Origin: Leifsonia sp. fls2-241-R2A-40a
Lineage (GTDB): Bacteria; Actinomycetota; Actinomycetes; Actinomycetales; Microbacteriaceae
Direction: 5' to 3'
Assembly (NCBI RefSeq): GCF_030209575.1
Contig: NZ_JARVRS010000001.1
Location: 2,294,001-2,358,000, forward strand
Length of the DNA stretch: 64,000 nt
Numbering within the stretch: the stretch's first letter is position 1; the number at the start of each line of letters is the position of its first letter. The position numbers were made by a program, and so were the translations under genes. Of this stretch, positions 18,176-27,581 are shown in pieces. The notes under the pieces are model-generated. The model saw only the letters and a program-made list of their open reading frames with translations, was not told the origin of the DNA and made no database searches.

Positions 18176-19319
18176 GCGCCTCGATGCGGTCGATCGCCTC
18201 GGTCAGCACCTCGGGCGAGCACGCGAAGTTGAGGCGGACGAAACCTGCGCCCTGCGCGCCGAAGTCGGTTCCCGGGTTCACCGCGACCTTCGCCTCCTCG
18301 AGGATGCGCGCGGCCGGATCGTCGCCCCAGCCGAGTTCGCGGAAGTCGAGCCAGGCCAGGTAGCTGGCGTGCGGTTCGCGGTAGCGGACCCGCGGGAGGC
18401 GGTCGGTGAGCAGGATCGCCAGCAGTTCGCGGTTCGACTCGATCGCGGTGAGCGCGCCGTCGAGCCACTCCTGGCCCGAGCGGTAGGCGGACTCGGTCGC
18501 GATGCGGCCGAACAGGCTGGTGCGCACCTCCACCTCGATGGGCAGCGAGTGGATGCGTTCGGCCAGCTCGGGAGCGGCGGTGACGAAGAGCGCGCACTTC
18601 AGCCCGGCGAGGTTCCACGCCTTGCTCGCGGCGTGCGCGGCGATCCCGACCCGGCGCGCGTCGTCGGAGACCGACAGGAAGGGCGTGAAGGTCGCGTCGG
18701 AGTGGGTGAGCGGAGCGTGGACCTCGTCACTGACCACCCGGACGCCGTGATGTGCCGCCAGCGCGGCCACCGCCTCCAGCTCTTCCCGCGGATGCACGAG
18801 CCCCAGCGGATTGTGCGGGTTGCAGAGCAGGAATGCTTTCGCGCCGCCGGCGAAGGCCCGTTCGAGCCCCGCCAGATCGATGGCCCAGCCCCGGCCGTCG
18901 GTGCCGCCCTCGAGAAGCGGGACCTCCTCGACGACCCCGCCGGCCTCCGGGATGAAGTCGAAGAAGGGCGGATAGACGGGCGTGGTGACGACGACCCGGT
19001 CGCCGGGCTCGATCAGCATCCGCAGCGACTCCACGATGACGACACCGACATCGGTCGTGGTGCGGGTCTTCGCAGGGTCCACCTCCCATCCCCAGCGCTG
19101 CCCGGCGTACGCGGCGAAGGCGCGCTGCGTCCGGTCGTCCGGGCCGATGTACCCGGTGTCGCTGCGGTCGACGGCGGCATGGAGCGCTTCGGCGATCGGC
19201 GGCGCGAGCGGGTAGTCCATCTCGGCGACGAAGAGGGGGAGCACGTCGTCGGGATAGGCGCGCCACTTCTCGCTCGTGCGCTGGCGGAGGCGGCTGAGGG
19301 GTTCGGCTTCGACGGTCAC
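18159..19319 (-). CDS. PatB/MalY-family PLP aminotransferase (probable cystathionine beta-lyase)
   Basis: The 386-residue protein belongs to the class I/II aminotransferase fold, MalY/PatB branch, whose members cleave C-S bonds of cystathionine or cysteine conjugates. Visible features are LPLFVAEMDYPLAPPI, DVGVVIVESLRMLIEPGD, NPHNPLGLVHPREEL, VVSDEVHAPLTHSD and the PLP-lysine segment AASKAWNLAGLKCAL. GTG 19319 is chosen because the family homology begins at about residue 6; the frame is open further upstream but into the GuaB3 promoter. The product could be methionine-cycle or detoxifying. Confidence 0.88.
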   Translation of the reverse strand: MTVEAEPLSRLRQRTSEKWRAYPDDVLPLFVAEMDYPLAPPIAEALHAAVDRSDTGYIGPDDRTQRAFAAYAGQRWGWEVDPAKTRTTTDVGVVIVESLRMLIEPGDRVVVTTPVYPPFFDFIPEAGGVVEEVPLLEGGTDGRGWAIDLAGLERAFAGGAKAFLLCNPHNPLGLVHPREELEAVAALAAHHGVRVVSDEVHAPLTHSDATFTPFLSVSDDARRVGIAAHAASKAWNLAGLKCALFVTAAPELAERIHSLPIEVEVRTSLFGRIATESAYRSGQEWLDGALTAIESNRELLAILLTDRLPRVRYREPHASYLAWLDFRELGWGDDPAARILEEAKVAVNPGTDFGAQGAGFVRLNFACSPEVLTEAIDRIEALTRRA

Positions 19320-19370
19320 CCCACCACCTTCCCACGCGCCGGGGACACTGGCCCAGAGTCTCGTGCGGCC

Positions 19371-19376
19371 TAGACT
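19371..19376 (+). promoter_or_regulatory. -10 box for the GuaB3 gene
   Basis: TAGACT ends 7 nt before the GTG start at 19384; no Shine-Dalgarno is visible. Confidence 0.5.
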
Positions 19377-19383
19377 GAAGCGC

Positions 19384-20508
19384 GTGAGTATGGAGATCGA
19401 GATCGGTCGCGCCAAGCGCGCCCGCCGTGTGTACGCCTTCGACGACGTCGCCGTGGTTCCGAGCCGGCGCACCCGCGACCCGGAGGACGTCTCGGTCTCG
19501 TGGACGATCGACGCGTACCAGTTCGCCATCCCATTCATCGCGGCGCCCATGGACTCCGTGGTCTCGCCGACCACGGCGATCATGATGGGGCAGCTCGGCG
19601 GCCTCGGTGTGCTCGACCTCGAGGGTCTCTGGACCCGCTACGAGGACCCGGAGCCGCTGCTCGCCGAGATCCGTGAGCTGCCGGCCGAGCGCGCGACCAG
19701 CCGCATGCAGGAGATCTACTCCGAGCCGATCAAGCCGGAGCTCGTCACCCGGCGTCTAGCCGAGATCCGCGAGGGCGGCGTGACGGTCGCCGGCGCGCTG
19801 TCGCCGCAGCGTACCCAGGAGCTGTACGAGACGGTCGTCGAGGCCGGCGTCGACCTGTTCGTCATCCGCGGGACCACCGTGTCTGCCGAGCACGTCTCGA
19901 AGAACGTCGAGCCGCTCAACCTCAAGAAGTTCATCTACGAGCTGGATGTGCCGGTCATCGTTGGCGGCGCGGCCACCTACACGGCGGCCCTGCACCTGAT
20001 GCGGACGGGCGCGGCCGGCGTGCTGGTCGGCTTCGGCGGGGGCGCCGCATCCACGACGCGTTCGACCCTCGGCATCCACGCGCCCATGGCGACCGCCGTA
20101 GCCGACGTCGCCGGCGCTCGCCGCGACTACATGGACGAGTCGGGTGGACGCTACGTGCACGTCATCGCCGACGGCGGCCTCGGCAGCTCGGGCGACATCG
20201 TCAAGGCGATCGCGTGCGGCGCCGACGCCGTCATGCTCGGCACGACTCTCGCCCGAGCGACCGACGCTCCGGGCGCAGGCTGGCACTGGGGCGCCGAGGC
20301 GCACCACTCGCAGCTGCCGCGCGGAAACCGTGTCGCCGTCGGACAGGTGGCGCCGCTGGAGGAGATCCTCTACGGCCCGGCACCGGTGGCCGAGGGCTCT
20401 GCGAATCTCGTGGGAGCCTTGCGCCGCAGCATGGCCACGACGGGATACTCGGACTTGAAGGAGTTCCAGCGCGTCGAAGTGGTTGTCGCGCCGTACCGTA
20501 CGCAGTAG
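19384..20508 (+). CDS. GuaB3-family IMP dehydrogenase-related protein
   Basis: This 374-residue TIM-barrel protein is the CBS-less IMPDH paralogue (GuaB3) found in actinobacteria. It begins MEIEIGRAKRARRVYAFDDV and keeps the phosphate-binding VIADGGLGSSGDIVKAIACGADAVMLG. At the position of the IMPDH catalytic loop (GSICTTR) it reads GAASTTR, with Ser223 where the nucleophilic Cys would be. So either the reaction differs or the Cys is not needed. Start may be GTG 19384 or ATG 19390. It is followed by glpD after 37 nt. Confidence 0.9.
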   Translation: MSMEIEIGRAKRARRVYAFDDVAVVPSRRTRDPEDVSVSWTIDAYQFAIPFIAAPMDSVVSPTTAIMMGQLGGLGVLDLEGLWTRYEDPEPLLAEIRELPAERATSRMQEIYSEPIKPELVTRRLAEIREGGVTVAGALSPQRTQELYETVVEAGVDLFVIRGTTVSAEHVSKNVEPLNLKKFIYELDVPVIVGGAATYTAALHLMRTGAAGVLVGFGGGAASTTRSTLGIHAPMATAVADVAGARRDYMDESGGRYVHVIADGGLGSSGDIVKAIACGADAVMLGTTLARATDAPGAGWHWGAEAHHSQLPRGNRVAVGQVAPLEEILYGPAPVAEGSANLVGALRRSMATTGYSDLKEFQRVEVVVAPYRTQ

Positions 20509-20545
20509 AAGCGCCGGCCGAAGGCGGCCGGGGAGGGAGAGAACC

Positions 20546-22429
20546 ATGGTGAAGTCCCAATCCGCCCCGGGTGGCGATCGCCACGCCACGCCGGCGTCGA
20601 ATCCGGCCGTGACGTACCCGTCACGGCTCGGTCCGGCCGAGCGCGCCGCCGCGATCGCCGCGCTGAAGGACACCGAGCTCGACATCCTGGTGGTCGGCGG
20701 CGGCATCGTCGGCGCAGGCTCTGCGGTCGATGCGGCGACGCGTGGTCTCTCCACCGGCCTGGTGGAGGCGCGCGACTTCGCCTCCGGCACCTCGAGCCGG
20801 TCGTCCAAGCTGGTGCACGGCGGCATCCGCTATCTGGAGCAGCTCGACTTCCGCCTGGTCCGCGAGGCGCTCATCGAGCGCGGTCTGCTGCTGCAGCGCA
20901 TCGCCCCGCACCTGGTCAAGCCGGTGCGCTTCCTGTACCCGCTGCACAAGCGGATCTACGAGCGGTTCTACATCGGCGCCGGCATGCTGCTCTACGACAT
21001 CTTCTCGTACAGCGGCGGCCGCCCGCCCGGTGTCCCGCACCACCGCCACCTGAGCAAGCGGCAGGTGCTGAGCGCCATCCCGTCGATGAACAAGGACGCC
21101 CTGGTCGGCGGCATCACCTACTACGACGCCCAGGTGGATGACGCCCGCTACGTCGCGAACCTGGTGCGCACCGCGGCCCACTACGGCGCGCACATCGCGT
21201 CGCGGGTGCGCGTCGAAGGGTTCATCAAGGTCGGGGAGCGTGTGGTCGGCGTGCGTGCGCACGACCTGGAGACCGACGAGCGCTTCGACATCCGCGCCAA
21301 GCAGGTCGTCAACGCGACCGGCGTGTGGACGGACGACACCCAGTCGATGGTGGGGGAGCGCGGGCAGTTCAAGGTGCGCGCCTCCAAGGGCATCCACCTG
21401 GTGGTGCCGCGCGACCGGTTCCAGTCCAAGATGGGCCTGATCCTCCGCACCGAGAAGAGCGTGCTGTTTGTGATCCCGTGGGGCCGGCACTGGCTGATCG
21501 GCACGACGGACACCGATTGGCACCTCGACAAGGCGCATCCCGCCGCGACCGCCGCCGACATCGATTACCTGCTGGCGCACGTCAACGAGGTGCTGAACGT
21601 TCCGCTCACGCGCGAGGACGTCGAGGGCGTGTACGCCGGACTCCGGCCGCTGCTCGCCGGCGAGTCCGAGCAGACCTCCAAGCTGTCGCGCGAGCACCTG
21701 GTGGCCCACTCGGTGCCGGGCCTCGTCGTCATCGCCGGCGGCAAGTGGACGACGTACCGCGTGATGGCGAAGGATGCGGTGGATGCGGCGGTCAGCGCCC
21801 TCGATGGCAAGATCGCGGCGTCCACGACGATGGACATCGCCCTGGTCGGCGCCGAGGGCTACCAGGCCGCCTGGAACCGCCGGCACCGCATTGCTGCGGA
21901 ATCCGGGCTGCACGTCGCGCGCGTCGAGCACCTGCTCAACCGGTACGGGACGTTCGCCGAGGACATCCTCGCGCTCATCCGGGAGGACCCGTCGCTCGCC
22001 GACCCGCTGCCCGGAGCCGACGACTATGTCGGCGCAGAAGTGGTCTACGCGGCGACGCACGAGGGCGCACTGCACCTGGAGGACGTGCTCGCTCGCCGTA
22101 CGCGCATCTCGATCGAGGCCTGGGACCGTGGCGTCTCCGCGGCGCCCGTGGCCGCATCCTTGCTGGCCGGTGTGCTCGGCTGGGACAACGAGCGGGAGGA
22201 GCGCGAGGTCCGAACGTACCTCAAGCGGGTCGAGGCCGAGCGCGCCAGCCAGCTGCAGCCCGACGACGAGTCGGCCGATCGCATCCGTCTCGAGGCGCCC
22301 GACATCGTCGAGGCGGACGCGGCGGCGGCGAAAGCCGAGTCGCGGGCCGGAACCCCGACCAGCGCCGACCAGGCGCCCAAGGAGGTGCAGGGAGCCGGAG
22401 CGGAGGACGCGCCCCGGACGGACGGCTGA
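20546..22429 (+). CDS. glpD: Glycerol-3-phosphate dehydrogenase (aerobic, FAD)
   Basis: GlpD oxidises glycerol-3-phosphate to dihydroxyacetone phosphate at the membrane and passes electrons to quinone. The 627-residue protein has an FAD-binding GxGxxG (ILVVGGGIVGAGSAVDAA) around residue 50, the substrate segment SGTSSRSSKLVHGGIRYLEQ and GLRPLLAGES. The N-terminus has ~45 extra residues and the C-terminus a ~55-residue acidic, Ala-rich tail beyond the usual end. ATG 20546 follows a GGGAGGGAGAG box; the upstream in-frame ATG (20483) lies in the GuaB3 gene and is rejected. A terminator follows at 22459-22495. Confidence 0.95.
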   Translation: MVKSQSAPGGDRHATPASNPAVTYPSRLGPAERAAAIAALKDTELDILVVGGGIVGAGSAVDAATRGLSTGLVEARDFASGTSSRSSKLVHGGIRYLEQLDFRLVREALIERGLLLQRIAPHLVKPVRFLYPLHKRIYERFYIGAGMLLYDIFSYSGGRPPGVPHHRHLSKRQVLSAIPSMNKDALVGGITYYDAQVDDARYVANLVRTAAHYGAHIASRVRVEGFIKVGERVVGVRAHDLETDERFDIRAKQVVNATGVWTDDTQSMVGERGQFKVRASKGIHLVVPRDRFQSKMGLILRTEKSVLFVIPWGRHWLIGTTDTDWHLDKAHPAATAADIDYLLAHVNEVLNVPLTREDVEGVYAGLRPLLAGESEQTSKLSREHLVAHSVPGLVVIAGGKWTTYRVMAKDAVDAAVSALDGKIAASTTMDIALVGAEGYQAAWNRRHRIAAESGLHVARVEHLLNRYGTFAEDILALIREDPSLADPLPGADDYVGAEVVYAATHEGALHLEDVLARRTRISIEAWDRGVSAAPVAASLLAGVLGWDNEREEREVRTYLKRVEAERASQLQPDDESADRIRLEAPDIVEADAAAAKAESRAGTPTSADQAPKEVQGAGAEDAPRTDG

Positions 22430-22458
22430 GCCTCCCGCAAGCCTGGGAAGCAGCGCAG

Positions 22459-22495
22459 AGGGCCCTCCCGCGGAGTGATCTCCGGGAGGGCCTTC
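22459..22495 (+). terminator. glpD terminator
   Basis: Stem GGCCCTCCCG (22461-22470) pairs with CGGGAGGGCC (22483-22492) around a 12-nt loop, followed by TTCGTG. Confidence 0.85.
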
Positions 22496-22559
22496 GTGCG
22501 CCTCCGGTAGGCTGGAAGCTCACTCCCCTGATGCCGGCGAACCCGGCGGTTGGAGACGG

Positions 22560-23093
22560 ATGATGGTAGACGTTCGACGGGTCAAACTGCCCGGGGTCGG
22601 GGTGCTGCACACCTTCGTGACCGACGATGGCGGCAAAGTCGGCGTCATCGCACATCGGTCAGGGCACAGCGACCTGATCACGTTCTCCGACCACGAGGAC
22701 GGCGCCGACGTCACCAAGGTGTCGCTCCGGCTCAACGAGGACGAGGCGCACACGCTCGCCGAGCTCCTGGGCGGGACCCAGATCACCGAGGCGCTCACGG
22801 CGCTCGACCAGATCCCGGGACTGAGCATCGACTGGTTCACCGTCGACTACGACGACTACATCGCCGGTCAGCAGCTGGGTGCGCCCGGCGATCGCGGCTT
22901 CGTCGGGCTGACGGTCGTGGCCGTAGTGCGCGGCGACTCTGCCAACCCGGCTCCGGCTCCCGACTTCAAGGTCTTCCCCGGCGACACGCTCGTCGTCGCG
23001 GGAACGCCCGAGAAGGTCGCCAAGGCGTTCTCGTTCTTCCGCACGGGCGAGATCGCCCACCGGATGACCGCCGACGCCCCGCCCGGAGGCTGA
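22560..23093 (+). CDS. KhtT-like TrkA-C regulatory subunit of a cation/proton antiporter
   Basis: The ~177-residue protein resembles KhtT: an N-terminal dimerisation part (VDVRRVKLPGVGVLHTF) and a C-terminal TrkA-C (RCK-C) ligand-binding fold, with VVAVVRGDSANPAPAPDFKVFPGD and a terminal GTPEKVAKAFSFF. In Bacillus subtilis KhtT gates the KhtU potassium/proton antiporter in response to cyclic-di-AMP; that mechanism is inferred here only by family. ATG at 22560 or 22563 (both in frame) lies 4 or 7 nt after GGAG. It precedes the antiporter gene by 6 nt. Confidence 0.85.
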   Translation: MMVDVRRVKLPGVGVLHTFVTDDGGKVGVIAHRSGHSDLITFSDHEDGADVTKVSLRLNEDEAHTLAELLGGTQITEALTALDQIPGLSIDWFTVDYDDYIAGQQLGAPGDRGFVGLTVVAVVRGDSANPAPAPDFKVFPGDTLVVAGTPEKVAKAFSFFRTGEIAHRMTADAPPGG

Positions 23094-23099
23094 TCCGCG

Positions 23100-24467
23100 A
23101 TGCATCTCGGCGAAGACCTCATCGTTCTCGGCCTCCTGCTGCTCGTCGCGTACGTGCTCGGGCGTCTCGGCAGGTTGGTGAGTCTCCCCGCGATCCCCAT
23201 CTACATGATCGTCGGACTGCTGGCGAGCCCGCACACCGGCTGGTTCCCGCTCAACTTCGACAGCCGCTACATCGAGCTCATCGCGATCTTCGGGCTCATC
23301 CTCCTGCTGTTCAACCTCGGGCTCGAGTTCGACCAGGACGAGTTCTTCGGCAACTTCGGGAAGTTGATCATCTCCGGCGGCTCGTACATCGCCATCAACA
23401 TGGGCGTCGGACTGATCTTCGGCTTCATGGTCGGCTGGGGGACCAGGGAGGCACTGATCATCGCCGGCATGACGGCGACCTCGTCCTCGGCCATCGTCAC
23501 GAAGCTCCTGATCGAGCTGAGACGGCTGGCGAACACCGAGACGCCGATGATCCTCGGCGTGACGGTGGTGGAGGACATCTTCATCGCCATCTACCTGGCG
23601 ATCGTGTCTGTCGTCCTGAGCGGCGAGACCGACTTCTGGCCGGTCGTCGGCAAGCTGGCCGTCGCGTTCGCGTTCCTCGTCATCATGTTCACGATCGCCC
23701 GGTGGGGCGGCCGCTTCGTCTCGCGCCTGTTCCGGACGAAGGACGACGAGCTCTTCACCATCCTGTTCTTCGGCTTCGCGGTGCTCTTCGCCGGGATCGG
23801 CGAGATCCTCGGAGTGACCGACGCGATCGGCGCGTTCCTCATCGGACTCGTGCTGGGGGCGACGAAGTACCGCAAGAAGATCGAGCAGATCGCCACCCCG
23901 CTGCGGGATGTGTTCGCGGCGTTCTTCTTCCTCAACTTCGGGCTCGCCCTCGACCCGGCGAAGTTCCCCTCGGTCCTCGTCCCTGTGCTCGTCGCGGTGC
24001 TGATCACCATCGTTCTCAACATCGGCGCCGGGCAGTTCGTCGCCTGGATCAACGGGCTCGGTGTCCAGGCGGGCATCAACACGACGGTGATCCTGCAGAA
24101 CCGCGGCGAGTTCGCGCTGATCCTCGCGACGCTGTCGCTGGCGGCCGGGCTGGATGAGCGCATCCAGCCGTTCGCGGGCCTCTACGTGCTGATCATGGCG
24201 GTGATCGGGCCGATCCTCGCAGCGAACTCCGAGAAGATCGGTGCGATGATCCTACGGTCCGGCCCGAAACGCCGCCGAGCACGGAAGAAGGTCGCGCGCG
24301 ACCCCATGCTCGACGAGGAGATCGCGCTCGTCGAGGCGGCCACCGCCGACCCCGACTCCGACGCGCAGCGCGACGCGGTCGCGGACGAGAGGCAGCAGGT
24401 CGTCGACCGGATGGTCGAGCAGGCCATGCTGCAGCAGGACACACGCGGCGAACGGGAACGGGACTGA
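23100..24467 (+). CDS. CPA2-family cation/proton antiporter (KhtU-like)
   Basis: The 455-residue integral membrane protein has about 12 transmembrane helices. It shows the CPA2 core motifs LFNLGLEFDQDEFFGNFGK, MTATSSSAIVTKLL and AIGAFLIGLVLGATKY. After residue ~400 a charged cytoplasmic tail of ~55 residues follows. There is no TrkA-N domain on the same chain, so regulation probably comes from the separate subunit immediately upstream. Likely role: K+ or Na+ efflux in exchange for protons. Confidence 0.88.
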   Translation: MHLGEDLIVLGLLLLVAYVLGRLGRLVSLPAIPIYMIVGLLASPHTGWFPLNFDSRYIELIAIFGLILLLFNLGLEFDQDEFFGNFGKLIISGGSYIAINMGVGLIFGFMVGWGTREALIIAGMTATSSSAIVTKLLIELRRLANTETPMILGVTVVEDIFIAIYLAIVSVVLSGETDFWPVVGKLAVAFAFLVIMFTIARWGGRFVSRLFRTKDDELFTILFFGFAVLFAGIGEILGVTDAIGAFLIGLVLGATKYRKKIEQIATPLRDVFAAFFFLNFGLALDPAKFPSVLVPVLVAVLITIVLNIGAGQFVAWINGLGVQAGINTTVILQNRGEFALILATLSLAAGLDERIQPFAGLYVLIMAVIGPILAANSEKIGAMILRSGPKRRRARKKVARDPMLDEEIALVEAATADPDSDAQRDAVADERQQVVDRMVEQAMLQQDTRGERERD

Positions 24468-24523
24468 CCATCGAAACGACCACGAGGCCCTCGTCGACGA
24501 CCGGCGAGACCACCCTCTTCCGG

Positions 24524-25324
24524 ATGATGCTGCGCCCGCGCTGGATCGGCGCGCTGCTCTTCGCCCTCCTGCTTGCGGCCGGCTTCGCGTGGCTCGGGCA
24601 GTGGCAGCTCGAGCGTGCGGTCGAATCGGGCAAGGCCGTCGAGGCGCCCAGCGAGACCGTGCTGCCGCTCGCCCAGGTGGCGAAGCCCGCATCGCCGCTG
24701 CGCGACGTCGCGGTCGGACAGCTGGTCGACTTCGACGGGAGCTTCGTCCCGACCGACTACCAGCTGCTGCACGGTCGCCTGAACTACGGCACGAGCGGTT
24801 GGTGGGTCGTCGGCCACGCCACGGTCCAGCGCGACGGGCAGCCGGTCGCGCTCGCCGTCGCGCGCGGCTGGGCTCCCGATAAGGCGAGCGCCGAAGCCGC
24901 CGTGGCACGGCTGTTGCAGGAGCCGGCGGAGCAGCAGCGGATCGTCGGACGCATCCTGCCGGACGAGCAGCCGGAGGTTCCCCAGGACAAGAAGGATCCG
25001 ACGGCCATGCGCACCCTCGGCGTCGGCGCGCTCGTCAACCTGTGGACCGGCGTCGACAGCGAGCCGGTCTACGCGGCGTACGTCGTCCAGCGCGGCGCGC
25101 CCCAGGGCCTCCAGCAGATCGACTCCCCGCCGCCGATCGCTCAGACCGAGCTGAACTGGCTCAACGTCTTCTACGCCGCCGAGTGGATCATCTTCGCCGG
25201 CTTCGCCGTCTTCCTCTGGTACCGCCTCGTGAAGGACGCGAAGGAGAAGGAGGACGAGCTGCGAGAGCTCGAAGCGCTAGAGGCTGCGGCCGGGAGGAAC
25301 GTGCAGGGCGAGCCTTTAGAATAG
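24524..25324 (+). CDS. SURF1-family cytochrome oxidase biogenesis protein
   Basis: SURF1 proteins help assemble the haem a3 centre of cytochrome c oxidase. The 266-residue protein has an N-terminal transmembrane helix (WIGALLFALLLAAGFAWLG), the SURF1 motif LGQWQLERAVE, VDFDGSFVPTDYQLLHGR, and a second helix near the C-terminus (EWIIFAGFAVFLWYRLV). ATG 24524 lacks a good Shine-Dalgarno. A CTG at 24464, overlapping the preceding stop (CTGA), is in frame and would add 20 residues, so the real start may lie upstream. Confidence 0.88.
   Translation: MMLRPRWIGALLFALLLAAGFAWLGQWQLERAVESGKAVEAPSETVLPLAQVAKPASPLRDVAVGQLVDFDGSFVPTDYQLLHGRLNYGTSGWWVVGHATVQRDGQPVALAVARGWAPDKASAEAAVARLLQEPAEQQRIVGRILPDEQPEVPQDKKDPTAMRTLGVGALVNLWTGVDSEPVYAAYVVQRGAPQGLQQIDSPPPIAQTELNWLNVFYAAEWIIFAGFAVFLWYRLVKDAKEKEDELRELEALEAAAGRNVQGEPLE
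25317..25322 (+). promoter_or_regulatory. -10 box for the DUF3817 gene
   Basis: TAGAAT ends 6 nt before the ATG at 25329 and includes the stop codon of the SURF1 gene. Confidence 0.55.
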
Positions 25325-25328
25325 GCGC

Positions 25329-25773
25329 ATGCCCCTCGCTCCCAAGCTCGAAGACTTCCCGAAGATCCGCGGGGCGCTCCGGTTCTACCAGGTGTTCGCG
25401 TACGTCACGGGCATCATGCTGCTGCTCCTGTGCGCCGAGATGATCGTCAAGTACGGGCTCGGCTACGAGCTCTTCGCGTTCAGCAACTACGGCGCCCTGA
25501 CGTTCGTGCCGGTGCAGACCGCGGTCGCACCCACCGGAGTCGACCTGAGCACGGGCATCCTCATCGCGCACGGCTGGCTCTACGTCGTGTACCTCATCTC
25601 CGACTTCCGCCTGTGGAGTCTGATGCGCTGGCCCTTCACGAAGTTCGTGATGATCGCCCTCGGCGGCGTCGTGCCGTTCCTCTCGTTCTTCGTGGAGGCG
25701 CGCATCACCAAGCAGGTGAAGACCTACCTGGCCGGCCGGGAGGCCGAAGCCGTGATCCCTGTGGAGGCGACAA

Positions 25774-25778
<5 letters not shown>
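25329..25778 (+). CDS. DUF3817 membrane protein
   Basis: This 149-residue protein has four hydrophobic segments ([47 protein letters not shown] and a short first helix), the pattern of the DUF3817 family of actinobacterial integral membrane proteins. It starts leaderlessly after a TAGAAT -10 box and ends by overlapping the likely ATT start of guaA. Neighbouring SURF1 hints at a respiratory role, but the function is unknown. Confidence 0.85.
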
Positions 25779-27417
<1,639 letters not shown>

Positions 27418-27436
27418 TCCCGCTCCCGTGACCGAG

Positions 27437-27471
27437 AAGGCCCGGACCGCCCTGTGAGCGACCCGGGCCTT
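27437..27471 (+). terminator. guaA terminator
   Basis: Arms AAGGCCCGG (27437-27445) and CCGGGCCTT (27463-27471) with a 17-nt loop, followed by TCC. Confidence 0.75.
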
Positions 27472-27543
27472 TCCGGTGCACGGGCCGAAAAGTGCCGTGC
27501 GGTATTGTCGTAGACGGGACCGTCTGCTCCTGCGGCGCTCCGC

Positions 27544-27549
27544 TAGCAT
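27544..27549 (+). promoter_or_regulatory. Possible -10 box of the glycan operon
   Basis: TAGCAT lies 32 nt upstream of the first glycan gene, which also has an AAGGAAG Shine-Dalgarno. No clear -35 is visible, so this is a weak call. Confidence 0.35.
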
Positions 27550-27581
27550 CTACTCGTTAACATCCAGCAAGGAAGTTGTGC

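Noticed and set aside
20483-20545. Upstream start of glpD at 20483
   Set aside because: It lies inside the GuaB3 coding sequence. ATG 20546 has an excellent ribosome site and begins before the FAD domain.
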